Below are positions 52,830-61,290 of a DNA stretch of 64,000 nt, piece after piece. The stretch covers positions 248,001 through 312,000 of the forward strand of contig NZ_LT860099.1 in assembly GCF_900184995.1 (NCBI RefSeq), given 5' to 3'. The notes below the pieces were generated by a model. The model saw nothing but the letters and a program-made list of their open reading frames with translations, made no database searches and was not told the origin of the DNA. Made by a program: the position numbers and the translations under genes. Numbering within the stretch: position 1 is the first letter of the stretch; each line of letters begins with the position of its first letter. The stretch is from Konateibacter massiliensis (GTDB lineage: Bacteria > Bacillota > Clostridia > Lachnospirales > Lachnospiraceae).

Positions 52830-53405
52830 ATGAGCGTGGAAATGCAAATTGCTTTATTGGGTATCATAGGCACCCTTGTAGGTACAGTATTAGGTTGGTT
52901 TTTAAATAATCTGTCACAGCGAGGAAAACTTAATATATATGTTTCATCTTGGAAAGATAAATTCGAGTACAATCATATTGGAACAATGGTTCCTAGTTCA
53001 AGCATCGAACAGACTGAAAGTTATTCATACAGATTAGCACTCGATTTATATAACGATAGTGGTGAAACAAAGATAATGAGAAATGTTGAAATTGTATTTG
53101 CTAAAAACAAAGAGGTATTGTATTGCAGTGTTCCCAAAGATGAAGCAACTGGGCGAACAAGCCATCCGATGGCATATTATGATGATGTATTACCTATAAA
53201 CATCCCACCAAAGACTGTTTTACATATAGAACTCTTCAAAGGGGTTTGGAAAAGTAATACCTCACTTGATTTTATTTGGAAAACTACTTCGGTATTTTTG
53301 AGATATGTAAACGAGAATAATAAAAAAGTAAGTGTTATGATTAATAAAGTAAACTACAAGGATTATTTTATTCATCATAAGACAGATGAGCAAGATAATG
53401 AATAA
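52830..53405 (+). CDS. Membrane-anchored protein of unknown function
   Basis: 191 residues, TAGGAGGG upstream. N-terminal span IALLGIIGTLVGTVLGWFL, then a soluble beta-rich domain (YSYRLALDLYNDSGETKIMRNVEIVFAKN). Such anchors with beta-sandwich domains are common in accessory regions. No function assigned. Confidence 0.65.
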   Translation: MSVEMQIALLGIIGTLVGTVLGWFLNNLSQRGKLNIYVSSWKDKFEYNHIGTMVPSSSIEQTESYSYRLALDLYNDSGETKIMRNVEIVFAKNKEVLYCSVPKDEATGRTSHPMAYYDDVLPINIPPKTVLHIELFKGVWKSNTSLDFIWKTTSVFLRYVNENNKKVSVMINKVNYKDYFIHHKTDEQDNE

Positions 53406-53435
53406 AAGTTCAGTTTCAATACGGGAGGGATAAAT

Positions 53436-53660
53436 ATGGATTGGAATAAAGTAAATCTAAGAAGTAAAGATAAAAATTTACCACAAGCGGACATACCTGT
53501 AATATGGGCAACTAATGAAGAAACTCATGATGAAAAGATATTCCATAAATTTATTGGATGGCTAAGTAAGGATTGTAAATATGTGGAGTCTGGATGGAAA
53601 AGATATAGAGTAACTAGTAAATTCTGGTGGCAGGAATTGCCAGATGATCCGGAAATTTAA
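53436..53660 (+). CDS. DUF551-like small phage protein
   Basis: 74 residues, GGGAGGG upstream. Trp-rich with acidic ends (VIWATNEETHDEKIFHKFIG, KFWWQELPDDPEI), the WxxLPxxP-type ending common in phage DUF551 proteins. Function unknown. Confidence 0.6.
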   Translation: MDWNKVNLRSKDKNLPQADIPVIWATNEETHDEKIFHKFIGWLSKDCKYVESGWKRYRVTSKFWWQELPDDPEI

Positions 53661-53702
53661 TATATAATGAATGTGAAATTTCGTAGCATTGGGAGAAAGT
53701 AG

Positions 53703-54458
53703 GTGATATTTATAATTTATGTAACCGGAGATACTCATGGAGATTGGATGAGCCGTTTAAATTCTAATTCATTTCCAGAGCAAAAGGAGATGACCAAGGA
53801 TGATTATGTGATTATCTGTGGTGATTTTGGTATATGGGACAACTCCAACAGAGAAAAATATAATCTAAATTGGCTCGAAGATAAACCTTTTACAACACTG
53901 TTTGTGTCTGGAAATCATGAAAACTATGATATTCTTGACTCATTGTCAATTTCAGAATGGCACGGTGGCAACGTCAATTACATAAGACCATCAGTAATGC
54001 ACTTGATGCGTGGACAGGTTTTTAATATTGAAGGTAAGAATTTCTTTACATTTGGTGGCGCAAGTAGCCATGATATTTCAGATGGAATTTTGGAGAAAGA
54101 CGATCTCAAAATAAAAAAATGGAGAAAAGATTATTCTAAAATGTTTCGTATTAACCATGTCTCATGGTGGGAAAGAGAATTACCTTCCAACGAAGAAATG
54201 AATGAAGGAATTGCAAAACTTGCTGTTGTTAAAAATAAAGTTGATTATATTATCACTCATAGTCCATATACATGGCTATTAAAGCAGGTGGATGGTGGTA
54301 GTGGACTGTATAAACCGGATATACTGACCGATTACTTGCAAGACATCAAGCAAACTGTTGATTATAAGCATTGGATGTTTGGGCACATGCACACCAATCA
54401 AACGTTTTATTGGGAAAGAGCAAGTTGCTTATATGAACAGATTATTAGAATAGAATAA
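53703..54458 (+). CDS. Calcineurin-like metallophosphoesterase 2
   Basis: Core motifs: TGDTHGD, CGDFG, SGNHEN, THSPYTW and FGHMH. Start is ambiguous: GTG 53703 with GGGAG seven bases upstream, or ATA at 53712 (I-Y-V-TGDTHGD, six bases after AGGTG), which would give the usual MIYVTGDTHGD beginning. About 250 residues. Distinct from the enzyme at 20109. Probably a phage phosphatase or nuclease of unknown substrate. Confidence 0.82.
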   Translation: MIFIIYVTGDTHGDWMSRLNSNSFPEQKEMTKDDYVIICGDFGIWDNSNREKYNLNWLEDKPFTTLFVSGNHENYDILDSLSISEWHGGNVNYIRPSVMHLMRGQVFNIEGKNFFTFGGASSHDISDGILEKDDLKIKKWRKDYSKMFRINHVSWWERELPSNEEMNEGIAKLAVVKNKVDYIITHSPYTWLLKQVDGGSGLYKPDILTDYLQDIKQTVDYKHWMFGHMHTNQTFYWERASCLYEQIIRIE

Positions 54459-54512
54459 TGAAATGTCCAAACGTGAATTATAGTATTAATAAAAAAAAGA
54501 AATAAATTCCTA

Positions 54513-54541
54513 TTGAAAAAGAACAACTGTTCGATTATAAT
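54513..54541 (+). promoter_or_regulatory. SOS promoter with LexA box
   Basis: TTGAAA (54513-54518), 17 bases, TATAAT (54536-54541); the spacer contains GAACAACTGTTC (54521-54532), matching the Gram-positive LexA box GAAC-N4-GTTC. It controls the Y-family polymerase operon. Confidence 0.85.
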
Positions 54542-54572
54542 AACCTTATCCAATAATTTAGGAGGTGTCATT

Positions 54573-55838
54573 TTGGATAGGGTTATTTTTCATATAGATG
54601 TAAATTCCGCGTTTTTATCATGGGAAGCAGCATATCGCATTCATCATCTGGGAGGTAGATTGGATTTGCGTACAATTCCATCTGCTATCGGTGGAGATGT
54701 AAGTATGCGCCATGGTATTATTCTTGCTAAGAGCATACCAGCAAAGCCGTATGGAATTCAGACTGGAATGACGATAATGGAGGCAAAACAAAAATGCCCT
54801 AATTTATATTTGGCTCCTCCGAATTACTCTTTGTATCAGAAATGCTCGAAGGCATTTTTGACTATTTTACGTGAATATACACAAGATGTTGAGGTATACA
54901 GTATTGATGAAGCATTTCTCGATATGACAACTACAATGCACCTATATGGAGATCCTATAGATGTAGCTAATCAAATTAAGAATCGAATACGAGACGAATT
55001 AGGATTTACTGTGAATATTGGAATTTCATCTAATAAACTTCTGGCAAAGATGGCAGGTGATTTCAAGAAGCCAGATTTAGTTCATACACTTTTCCCGGAA
55101 GAAATTGAGAAGAAAATGTGGGTATTGCCAGTATCAGAACTATTTTTCTGTGGTCGAGCTACCACAAAGAAATTATTGAACTTTGGTATTAATACAATAG
55201 GAGATTTAGCGCATACTGATATAGAGTTCTTAAAAAGAAATTTAAAAAAGCAAGGTGAAATAATGTGGAACTTTGCGAATGGACTTGATTTTTCTGCTGT
55301 AATATCAGAAACGCCAAAACAAAAGGGGTATGGAAATTCTACCACCACTCAGTTTGATGTAAAAGATGCTGAGACAGCTCAAAAGGTGTTATTAGCATTG
55401 TGTGAAACTGTAGCTGCTAGATTGCGAAAAGATGATTTCCAAGCACAAGTAATATCTGTTGGCGTTAAGAGTTCCGATTTAAGTTATGCAAGTCATCAGA
55501 TGATTATGAAAAGTCCAACGAATATTACAAATGAATTATATTATTATTCTTGCAAGCTATTTCTTGAATTATGGGATAAACAAACTCCTATACGACATCT
55601 TGCGGTTCACACCAGTTCTTTAACATCTGAGTTTGGTTCCCGACAGCTTAACTTATTCGACGTAACTGATTATATAAGGTTAGAAACGTTAGATAAGACA
55701 GTAGATATTATCAGAACAAGATATGGTAATGATGCGGTTAAACGAGCAGTATTTATTCAAACGCCAATTGACCATATGGAGGGTGGAGTGTCTAGAGAAA
55801 AGCGTACAGTAGATTATTCAAAGATTAACGTTGTCTGA
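54573..55838 (+). CDS. Y-family DNA polymerase (UmuC/DinB type)
   Basis: The TTG at 54573 (AGGAGG upstream) gives 421 residues: FHIDVNSAFLSWEAA (catalytic Asp), YSIDEAFLDM (catalytic Asp-Glu), then helix-hairpin-helix MWVLPVSELFFCGRATTKKLLNFGINTIGDLA and little-finger domain. Carries out translesion synthesis; its LexA-box promoter implies damage induction. Strong match. Confidence 0.93.
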   Translation: MDRVIFHIDVNSAFLSWEAAYRIHHLGGRLDLRTIPSAIGGDVSMRHGIILAKSIPAKPYGIQTGMTIMEAKQKCPNLYLAPPNYSLYQKCSKAFLTILREYTQDVEVYSIDEAFLDMTTTMHLYGDPIDVANQIKNRIRDELGFTVNIGISSNKLLAKMAGDFKKPDLVHTLFPEEIEKKMWVLPVSELFFCGRATTKKLLNFGINTIGDLAHTDIEFLKRNLKKQGEIMWNFANGLDFSAVISETPKQKGYGNSTTTQFDVKDAETAQKVLLALCETVAARLRKDDFQAQVISVGVKSSDLSYASHQMIMKSPTNITNELYYYSCKLFLELWDKQTPIRHLAVHTSSLTSEFGSRQLNLFDVTDYIRLETLDKTVDIIRTRYGNDAVKRAVFIQTPIDHMEGGVSREKRTVDYSKINVV

Positions 55839-55858
55839 TTCAAAGGAAGGTGATTTTT

Positions 55859-56170
55859 GTGGGAATGGGCATCGGAATAAATGATACAATTACCGATGAA
55901 GGTGTGATAAAGGGGCATCAAGAAGAAGTGGCTTGTGATGCGTGGTTTACAGCTAGCGGCAGAATAATTATTCGCCTTATAAAACAAAAGAAAAAAGACG
56001 AAAGTATAGTTGAAATAGATAATATTCGTGTACTTTCATCATCTAAAAAGAACTTTTGTGGTATTCAAACGATAGAATTTATATGCGAAGCAGTTGTTGA
56101 AGGTTTTATGAAAAGATTTAAGCTGTTCTTTTACACAGAAGAACAAATATGGAGGATGATAATGTTGTAA
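55859..56170 (+). CDS. Small protein of the SOS operon
   Basis: GTG 55859 (AAGGAAGGTG upstream); about 103 residues. Beta-rich (AWFTASGRIIIRLIKQKKKD). Lies between polymerase and SRAP gene, where YolD-like partners often occur, but its sequence is not diagnostic. Confidence 0.6.
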   Translation: MGMGIGINDTITDEGVIKGHQEEVACDAWFTASGRIIIRLIKQKKKDESIVEIDNIRVLSSSKKNFCGIQTIEFICEAVVEGFMKRFKLFFYTEEQIWRMIML

Positions 56171-56189
56171 TAAATAAGGAGGTGTAAAA

Positions 56190-56777
56190 ATGTGTGGACG
56201 ATATTATGTTGATGATAATACAGCCAAAGAAATTGAAAGATTGCTTCAAAAATTAGACAATCGATTAAAGGTAGCACATAAATCAGGAGATGTATATCCA
56301 ACTAACAGTGCAATGATTGTCAAAGGAGAAAATGAGAAGCTGATTTTAGATGAAATGATTTGGGGTTTCCCACAATATCAGAAAAAAGGTGTTATATTTA
56401 ATACAAGATCGGAGTCGGCATTAGAGAAAAAGACTTTCTCGAACAGTACACGGAGTCGTAGATGCCTAATTCCTGCAAAGGGGTTCTACGAGTGGGATAG
56501 TGTAAAAAATAAAATTTCTTTTGAGCGTCAAGATGGAGATACTATGCTACTGGCTGGTATTTGGAATAATTTTGGATTGGATAGAAGATTTACAATTTTA
56601 ACAACTGATGCAAATGAAACGATGCATCAGATACATGATAGGATGCCTTTAATAATCGAACCTGAAGAAGCAGAAACGTGGTTGTTTGATGAAAGTTGTG
56701 TAGAGTTTATGCTGAATAAAATACCATGTAATTTAGCAATTGTTGAAGGAAATTATCAGCAAAAACTAGATTTATAA
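56190..56777 (+). CDS. SRAP/HMCES-family protein (abasic-site shield)
   Basis: 195 residues, SD AGGAGGTG ahead of the ATG. Starts MCGRYYV with catalytic Cys2; FNTRSES, RRCLIPAKGFYEW and TMHQIHDRMP are the conserved active-site segments. SRAP proteins crosslink to abasic sites in single-stranded DNA. Third gene of the LexA-boxed operon. Confidence 0.92.
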   Translation: MCGRYYVDDNTAKEIERLLQKLDNRLKVAHKSGDVYPTNSAMIVKGENEKLILDEMIWGFPQYQKKGVIFNTRSESALEKKTFSNSTRSRRCLIPAKGFYEWDSVKNKISFERQDGDTMLLAGIWNNFGLDRRFTILTTDANETMHQIHDRMPLIIEPEEAETWLFDESCVEFMLNKIPCNLAIVEGNYQQKLDL

Positions 56778-56792
56778 TAATGTTTGATGAAG

Positions 56793-56828
56793 AAAAAGAC
56801 GATAGAAATTATTCACTATCGTCTTTTT
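56793..56828. terminator. Bidirectional terminator
   Basis: AAAAAGACGATAG (56793-56805) pairs with CTATCGTCTTTTT (56816-56828) around AAATTATTCA, with T-run. Serves the SOS operon and the convergent XRE gene. Confidence 0.88.
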
Positions 56829-57072
56829 TATTTTGTTTATTTAACATAAAATATGCCATTAAGCGATTTAATCGAGGATCATCTGAAACCATAATTTCAT
56901 TTGGTGTGCATTCGAGTTCGAGACAGATTGCTTCGAGTATTTCCAGCTTTATGCTAGTTGATTCGCCATTATATATTTTATCTACGGTCTTGTAAGTAAC
57001 GTCAATACGTTTTGCCAACTCATACCTGGTTATTCCTTTATTATCTAACTTATCTTTAATATTTAAACGCAT
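56809..57072 (-). CDS. XRE-family regulator
   Basis: 87 residues, GGAGAGA ahead of the ATG. HTH: ITRYELAKRIDVTYKTVDKIYNGESTSIKLEILEAICLELECTPNEIM. Divergent from the MazF/PemK toxin gene; likely its transcriptional regulator. Confidence 0.82.
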   Translation of the reverse strand: MRLNIKDKLDNKGITRYELAKRIDVTYKTVDKIYNGESTSIKLEILEAICLELECTPNEIMVSDDPRLNRLMAYFMLNKQNKKDDSE

Positions 57073-57097
57073 GTTGATATCTCTCCTTGTCCATGAC

Positions 57098-57203
57098 TAT
57101 ACATACTAGTGTACATATAGATAATATCATACATATAGGAAAATAAATATAGGAAATATTTTACTTATAGTTACTTGACAACCTATATGTACTTGTGTAT
57201 AAT
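57098..57203. promoter_or_regulatory. Toxin promoter and inverted operator repeats
   Basis: Promoter TTGACA (57175-57180), 17 bases, TATAAT (57198-57203). A 23-base element TATACATACTAGTGTACAT... at 57098-57120 recurs inverted as CTATATGTACTTGTGTATA at 57183-57201. Confidence 0.7.
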
Positions 57204-57245
57204 ATGAAATATAAAGGCACTAATCAGAGAGGAGGATGCGTAAAT

Positions 57246-57608
57246 ATGACACATAATTTAAAAAGGTTTGATATTGTTCTTGTTGATTATGGAATAGAAG
57301 TAATAGGCTCGGAGCAGGGCGGAATACGTCCATCTATTATTATACAAAATGATATGGGTAATATACATAGCAGCACAACTATTGTAATGCCATTAACAAA
57401 ACAAATCAAACGCCTCAACCAACCAACGCATACTCTCATTACAAAAGGAGAAGGCAAAGGAATAGTTGAAGATTCTATGGTTTTAGGAGAATGTATGAGA
57501 CAAGTATCAGAAAAAAGAATTATCAAATATCTTGGTTCTATAACTGAAATTAATGAGAAAAGAAGAATTAAGCGTGTATATGACGCTAATTTTGGAGAGG
57601 TGGCATAA
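57246..57608 (+). CDS. MazF/PemK-type mRNA interferase
   Basis: The ATG at 57246 (AGAGGAGG upstream) gives 120 residues. Shows RFDIVLVDYG, GGIRPSIIIQND (conserved RP), IVMPLTKQIKR, HTLITKGEGKGIVEDSMVLGECMRQVSEKRI. Ribosome-independent mRNA interferase. No MazE-like gene is adjacent; the divergent XRE and the next gene are candidate antidotes. Confidence 0.85.
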   Translation: MTHNLKRFDIVLVDYGIEVIGSEQGGIRPSIIIQNDMGNIHSSTTIVMPLTKQIKRLNQPTHTLITKGEGKGIVEDSMVLGECMRQVSEKRIIKYLGSITEINEKRRIKRVYDANFGEVA

Positions 57609-57887
57609 GTGCAATATATAATGATGAGTATGGAAGAGGCAAAAAAGGTTGCTAAGGACGATGCAATTGTCTTGCTCGCTGTTTCTAATTTAGAAACAGA
57701 TGATTGTAACACAGAATTTAAAAAGAGGAATTTTAGGGATTGTGAGAAACTTATTCAAGAAGCTGAAACAATAGCAAGGGTATATGATGATTTTGTCAAT
57801 CAGTTAAGAGTTTTTACAGCAAAGCAGGTTGATGTAATTAATTATGAACCGCGAGGTAAGTTAAGTACTATACTTCTTCGAGAATAA
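57609..57887 (+). CDS. Small protein downstream of toxin
   Basis: 92 residues from GTG 57609 directly after the toxin stop (or ATG 57621). Helical, EEAKKVAKDDAIVLLAV and an RNFRDCEKLIQEAETIARVY helix. Position makes an antitoxin role possible. Confidence 0.6.
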   Translation: MQYIMMSMEEAKKVAKDDAIVLLAVSNLETDDCNTEFKKRNFRDCEKLIQEAETIARVYDDFVNQLRVFTAKQVDVINYEPRGKLSTILLRE

Positions 57888-57938
57888 AATTCGTGACAAT
57901 TACCAAACTTACATATAAACATATGTTTGCTTTTGGTA

Positions 57939-57968
57939 TTGACTAGAACGCGTGTTCGGATATATAAT
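57939..57968 (+). promoter_or_regulatory. Promoter with LexA box upstream of DGR cluster
   Basis: TTGACT (57939-57944), 18 bases, TATAAT (57963-57968). The spacer holds GAACGCGTGTTC (57946-57957), a LexA box like that of the polymerase operon. All genes from 58291 to the DGR reverse transcriptase lie downstream in one direction. Confidence 0.8.
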
Positions 57969-57969
57969 A

Positions 57970-58290
57970 GTAAACAAGTCACGCAAAAAGAAAGAAGGCT
58001 AATCTTTTCATCGGTGTTGGCGCACCTCCAAGATTGAACCTTCTTTCAAATTACACATATATAACATAATACACGTCAGAATTGACGCAAATTATGAAAC
58101 ATAGCAGAAAAGCTATGTCTAAGCACATTTTACATACTTTCACTTGATTCGTCAAGTAAATTCTTGTGTTAAGGCAGTTCTGCTATAAAATCCCAATTAC
58201 AAAAAGAGAATAAGTAAGTGAGAGCTAAAGTAATAGAAATTACTTTGGTGTGATATTTTGTTGTCAAAAATCAAAAAAGGAGAAAAATAC
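57970..58290 (+). ncRNA. Long structured 5' leader
   Basis: Perfect 9-bp stem GAAAGAAGG (57990-57998) / CCTTCTTTC (58039-58047) enclosing AATCTT/AAGATT and GGTG/CACC. It is followed by three hairpins: CATAAT..ATTATG with GTCA/TGAC, CATAGC/GCTATG, and CTTGA-TTCG-TCAAG. No U-tract follows the large stem, so it is not a simple terminator. Unknown regulatory RNA. Confidence 0.55.
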
Positions 58291-58899
58291 ATGGCAGATT
58301 ATGTTATTACAGATGGTTCACGATGGATTATGAAAGACCGAAAAGGCAAATATGTTCCTACGTCATGTGAGACTTTTGCTGACCTTTACACCCAGAGACA
58401 GGCAAATGCGTTGTACAATAATTCTCTTCCTAAAGCACTGAAAACAGTATTTCGTGTAGAGAAGGTGGACAAACCACCGTCTCTAGTAAAGCAAGCAACT
58501 ATCAAGGATACTACATACAATACTGAAAAGGTTATGGTTGCTGATAATATCCAGAAGTGGTTGGACAAGGTATCTGACCTAAATGGGTTGGCTAATGATG
58601 CATTACATAGGAAAGAGGAATTATTAAAGCAATTAAGTGAAATAGACAAAGAGTTGTCCGATATTTCGCACTACATAGAGTTCGTAAATCTTAATGCAGC
58701 ACAGGGTTACATGACATATAAGATGATAAAGGATAGACGCATAAAACGTAGAAGTGTCAAAAATGAATTGGAAGTATTGGCTATTATACTTGGTAAAAAG
58801 ATTTCGGAAACAGCGACTGATGAAATTCAAAAGTGCGTGGCTGGAATGGATGTCAGACAATATGAGCCTAGAATTATGAAAGAGCTGTTTGATTTATGA
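58291..58899 (+). CDS. Hypothetical phage protein opening the DGR cluster
   Basis: The ATG at 58291 (AAAGGAG upstream) gives 202 residues. N-terminal YVITDGSRWIMKDRKGKYVP, then a helical C-terminal region with a coiled coil. First gene under the LexA-box promoter. Unknown. Confidence 0.65.
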   Translation: MADYVITDGSRWIMKDRKGKYVPTSCETFADLYTQRQANALYNNSLPKALKTVFRVEKVDKPPSLVKQATIKDTTYNTEKVMVADNIQKWLDKVSDLNGLANDALHRKEELLKQLSEIDKELSDISHYIEFVNLNAAQGYMTYKMIKDRRIKRRSVKNELEVLAIILGKKISETATDEIQKCVAGMDVRQYEPRIMKELFDL

Positions 58900-58934
58900 A
58901 TAATTCAATGAAAAATTAGTGGGTGGGTGTGACA

Positions 58935-59591
58935 ATGAATAATATGCAAAAACAACAAAACAAGGGAAAATACTCTGAAACAGAAATTAAGATTATTGAA
59001 GAGTATTGTGATAATGAACTGTATATATTGAAAAAAATATGTGATCCTATAATTTTCAAAAAAGGTGTTCCACAAATGTACCACGATGATTTATATGCTC
59101 TTGCGGTAGACACGCTAGATGATAGTGTAAAGCGTTATGACGCCACTAAGGACTGCCAGTTTAAGACTTTTCTTACGGGAAACATTAAACGAACCTTTTA
59201 TGATTGGACAAGAGACAATACACGTTGGAAACGTTGTAATCTGCAAACAAACGAAGAGGGGAATATTGTAAAAGATGAAAATAATAATCCTATCATTATT
59301 CCTAATATTTCAATTGATGCTCCCACCGATGACGGAATTGATTTAAGTGAAAAAGTAGCGTCATCATTTAAAGTAGAGGACGAGCTATCAGAAGAAATTG
59401 GACTTTCATCTAATGACAAAATTGAAAAGTACCTAGAAAAGTTATCTAAAGTACAAAGACAAATTGTATTATTCTTGTCTGATGGATACTCCCAGGAAGA
59501 TATTAGAGAATTATTACATATAAGCAAAAAAGAATATTCAGATAACATGCTTACCATAAGAGCGTATGAAAACGTAAAAATATTATATTAA
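58935..59591 (+). CDS. Sigma-70-like factor
   Basis: The ATG at 58935 (GGGTGGG upstream) gives 218 residues. Region 2-like YHDDLYALAVDTLDDSVKRYDATKDCQFKTFLTGNIKRTFYDWTRDNTRW and region 4-like LEKLSKVQRQIVLFLSDGYSQEDIRELLHISKKEY. Would redirect host RNA polymerase; target promoters unknown. Confidence 0.75.
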   Translation: MNNMQKQQNKGKYSETEIKIIEEYCDNELYILKKICDPIIFKKGVPQMYHDDLYALAVDTLDDSVKRYDATKDCQFKTFLTGNIKRTFYDWTRDNTRWKRCNLQTNEEGNIVKDENNNPIIIPNISIDAPTDDGIDLSEKVASSFKVEDELSEEIGLSSNDKIEKYLEKLSKVQRQIVLFLSDGYSQEDIRELLHISKKEYSDNMLTIRAYENVKILY

Positions 59592-59607
59592 TTTGGGGGA
59601 CATAGTC

Positions 59608-61062
59608 ATGGCGAAGAAAATTAGAAAACAAACATTAGCATTAAAATCGTATCTTGAAAAGATGAAAGAAGAAAATCAAGAGATTAGAAGTGACCAGGAT
59701 GTACAGAGATTATCTGGTCAATGGGATAACAGTATGATTAATGAATTGGTTGCTACAGTACTTACCGATGACTATATTCCACCAATTATATTAGGAGAAG
59801 AAGAAAGAGAAGATGATACAACACAGCTTTGGGTTATTGATGGACTACAACGAAGCTCGACATTGGATTTGTACAGATATGGCAACTGGACAATTACATC
59901 AGCTATTGAAGATAGTATTATAGAGTATCAAAAGAACAAAATAGAAGATGGAAAAGTTTGTAGAGACGAAGAGGGTAATTTAATTAAGGATACTGTCGAA
60001 TTTGATATTAAAGGTAAAACGTTCGATGAATTGCCAAATGAACTAAAGAAAAAATTTGATGACTATCAAATAGAAATGGCAGTACATCAAAATTGCACAA
60101 TGGAACAAATATCAAAACTAATAAGGCGCTATAATAATCATCGCGGAATGAACACGGTACAAAAAGCCTTTACATACTTAAACAACTTTGCACGAAAAAT
60201 TCGTGCAATTATAGATATGAGATTTTTTAAAGATTGCATGAAGGATTTGGGTAAAGAAAAAATAAAGGGTGGCTATGAACGAATTATTATGGAGTCAGTG
60301 ATGGTAATGTTTCATTTGGACAAATGGAAAAAGACTCCTAAAGATATTGGAAAGTATTTAAACAATAATGCAACAGATGAAGAGTTTGATGTTTTAAAAG
60401 AAGTGATTAGTCGCTTAGAGCCTGTAGTAGATGATAATTTTAAAGAAATATTTAATATGAAAGATTCATTTATTTGGTTTGCATTTTTTCATAGGTTTTT
60501 AAAATTAGGTTTAGATGATAGTAGATTTAGAGATTTTCTTAAAGAATTTACAAGTGAATTACATAACAAAACATTTGAAGAATATGATAACAGATCCTTC
60601 GATACAGTTGACGGAGGGAAGGGTACTAAAGACAAGAGGGTCATCATTCAAAAATTGGACATGCTTGAAAAATTAATGAATGATTTTTTACATATTAAGA
60701 ATGTGGAATTTAGCAAAAATGAGCTGGAAATAGAGAATAACGAAGTGAGTAAAGAGCAATTTATTGCGGAAAATGTTGGCATGGATATTGAAGATATAAA
60801 AGCTGATATGGAACTTTATGAGCAATCACTTGACGATTTACTTGATAAAGCCGTAAAGGATGGTTCGAAATTGCTTAATAAAGCAAACAGAGTATCTTTG
60901 CTGGCAATGATTTCGTATTCGTATAAAGAAGACAAGGATTTAGATGAGTGGATGCTTGAATACGCAAAAAATAATAATACATATTTTATTGACCAAAAGA
61001 AGAATTACATACATATGCTTAAAGACTTAGAGAATTTTATTAAGAAGGGAGTAGCTGCTTAA
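59608..61062 (+). CDS. DUF262/ParB-like N-terminal domain protein
   Basis: The ATG at 59608 (GGGGGAC upstream) gives 484 residues. Residues near 70-90 contain LWVIDGLQRSSTLDLYR, the DGQQR-type motif of DUF262/ParB-like domains. Middle and C-terminus are helical and acidic. Could act on DNA or nucleotides; no clear HNH partner domain is seen. Ends overlapping the next start. Confidence 0.72.
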   Translation: MAKKIRKQTLALKSYLEKMKEENQEIRSDQDVQRLSGQWDNSMINELVATVLTDDYIPPIILGEEEREDDTTQLWVIDGLQRSSTLDLYRYGNWTITSAIEDSIIEYQKNKIEDGKVCRDEEGNLIKDTVEFDIKGKTFDELPNELKKKFDDYQIEMAVHQNCTMEQISKLIRRYNNHRGMNTVQKAFTYLNNFARKIRAIIDMRFFKDCMKDLGKEKIKGGYERIIMESVMVMFHLDKWKKTPKDIGKYLNNNATDEEFDVLKEVISRLEPVVDDNFKEIFNMKDSFIWFAFFHRFLKLGLDDSRFRDFLKEFTSELHNKTFEEYDNRSFDTVDGGKGTKDKRVIIQKLDMLEKLMNDFLHIKNVEFSKNELEIENNEVSKEQFIAENVGMDIEDIKADMELYEQSLDDLLDKAVKDGSKLLNKANRVSLLAMISYSYKEDKDLDEWMLEYAKNNNTYFIDQKKNYIHMLKDLENFIKKGVAA

Positions 61063-61256
61063 TGCCTAGTAATGAATTTAATAAGTGTAATTTTTGCAGA
61101 GCATTTGATGAGTATGAGGGATGTCGCAGTTATCATTGCAATAACAAATTAGATTTTGTAGCGGTCCCCGACAAGTTAATTGAAAAAGCAAAAGAGAAAG
61201 CCATTTCTGTAACAGATGTAATTGCCTTATTAGAAATAGCAGGCAATGAAGTATAG
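61062..61256 (+). CDS. Small Cys-rich protein
   Basis: 64 residues; ATG overlaps the previous stop (TAATG). CNFC and CRSYHC in the first half suggest a small zinc site. Coupled to the DUF262 gene. Confidence 0.62.
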   Translation: MPSNEFNKCNFCRAFDEYEGCRSYHCNNKLDFVAVPDKLIEKAKEKAISVTDVIALLEIAGNEV

Positions 61257-61290
61257 ATATTAAATATAGTAGAAAAAGGAGAGATGAATT

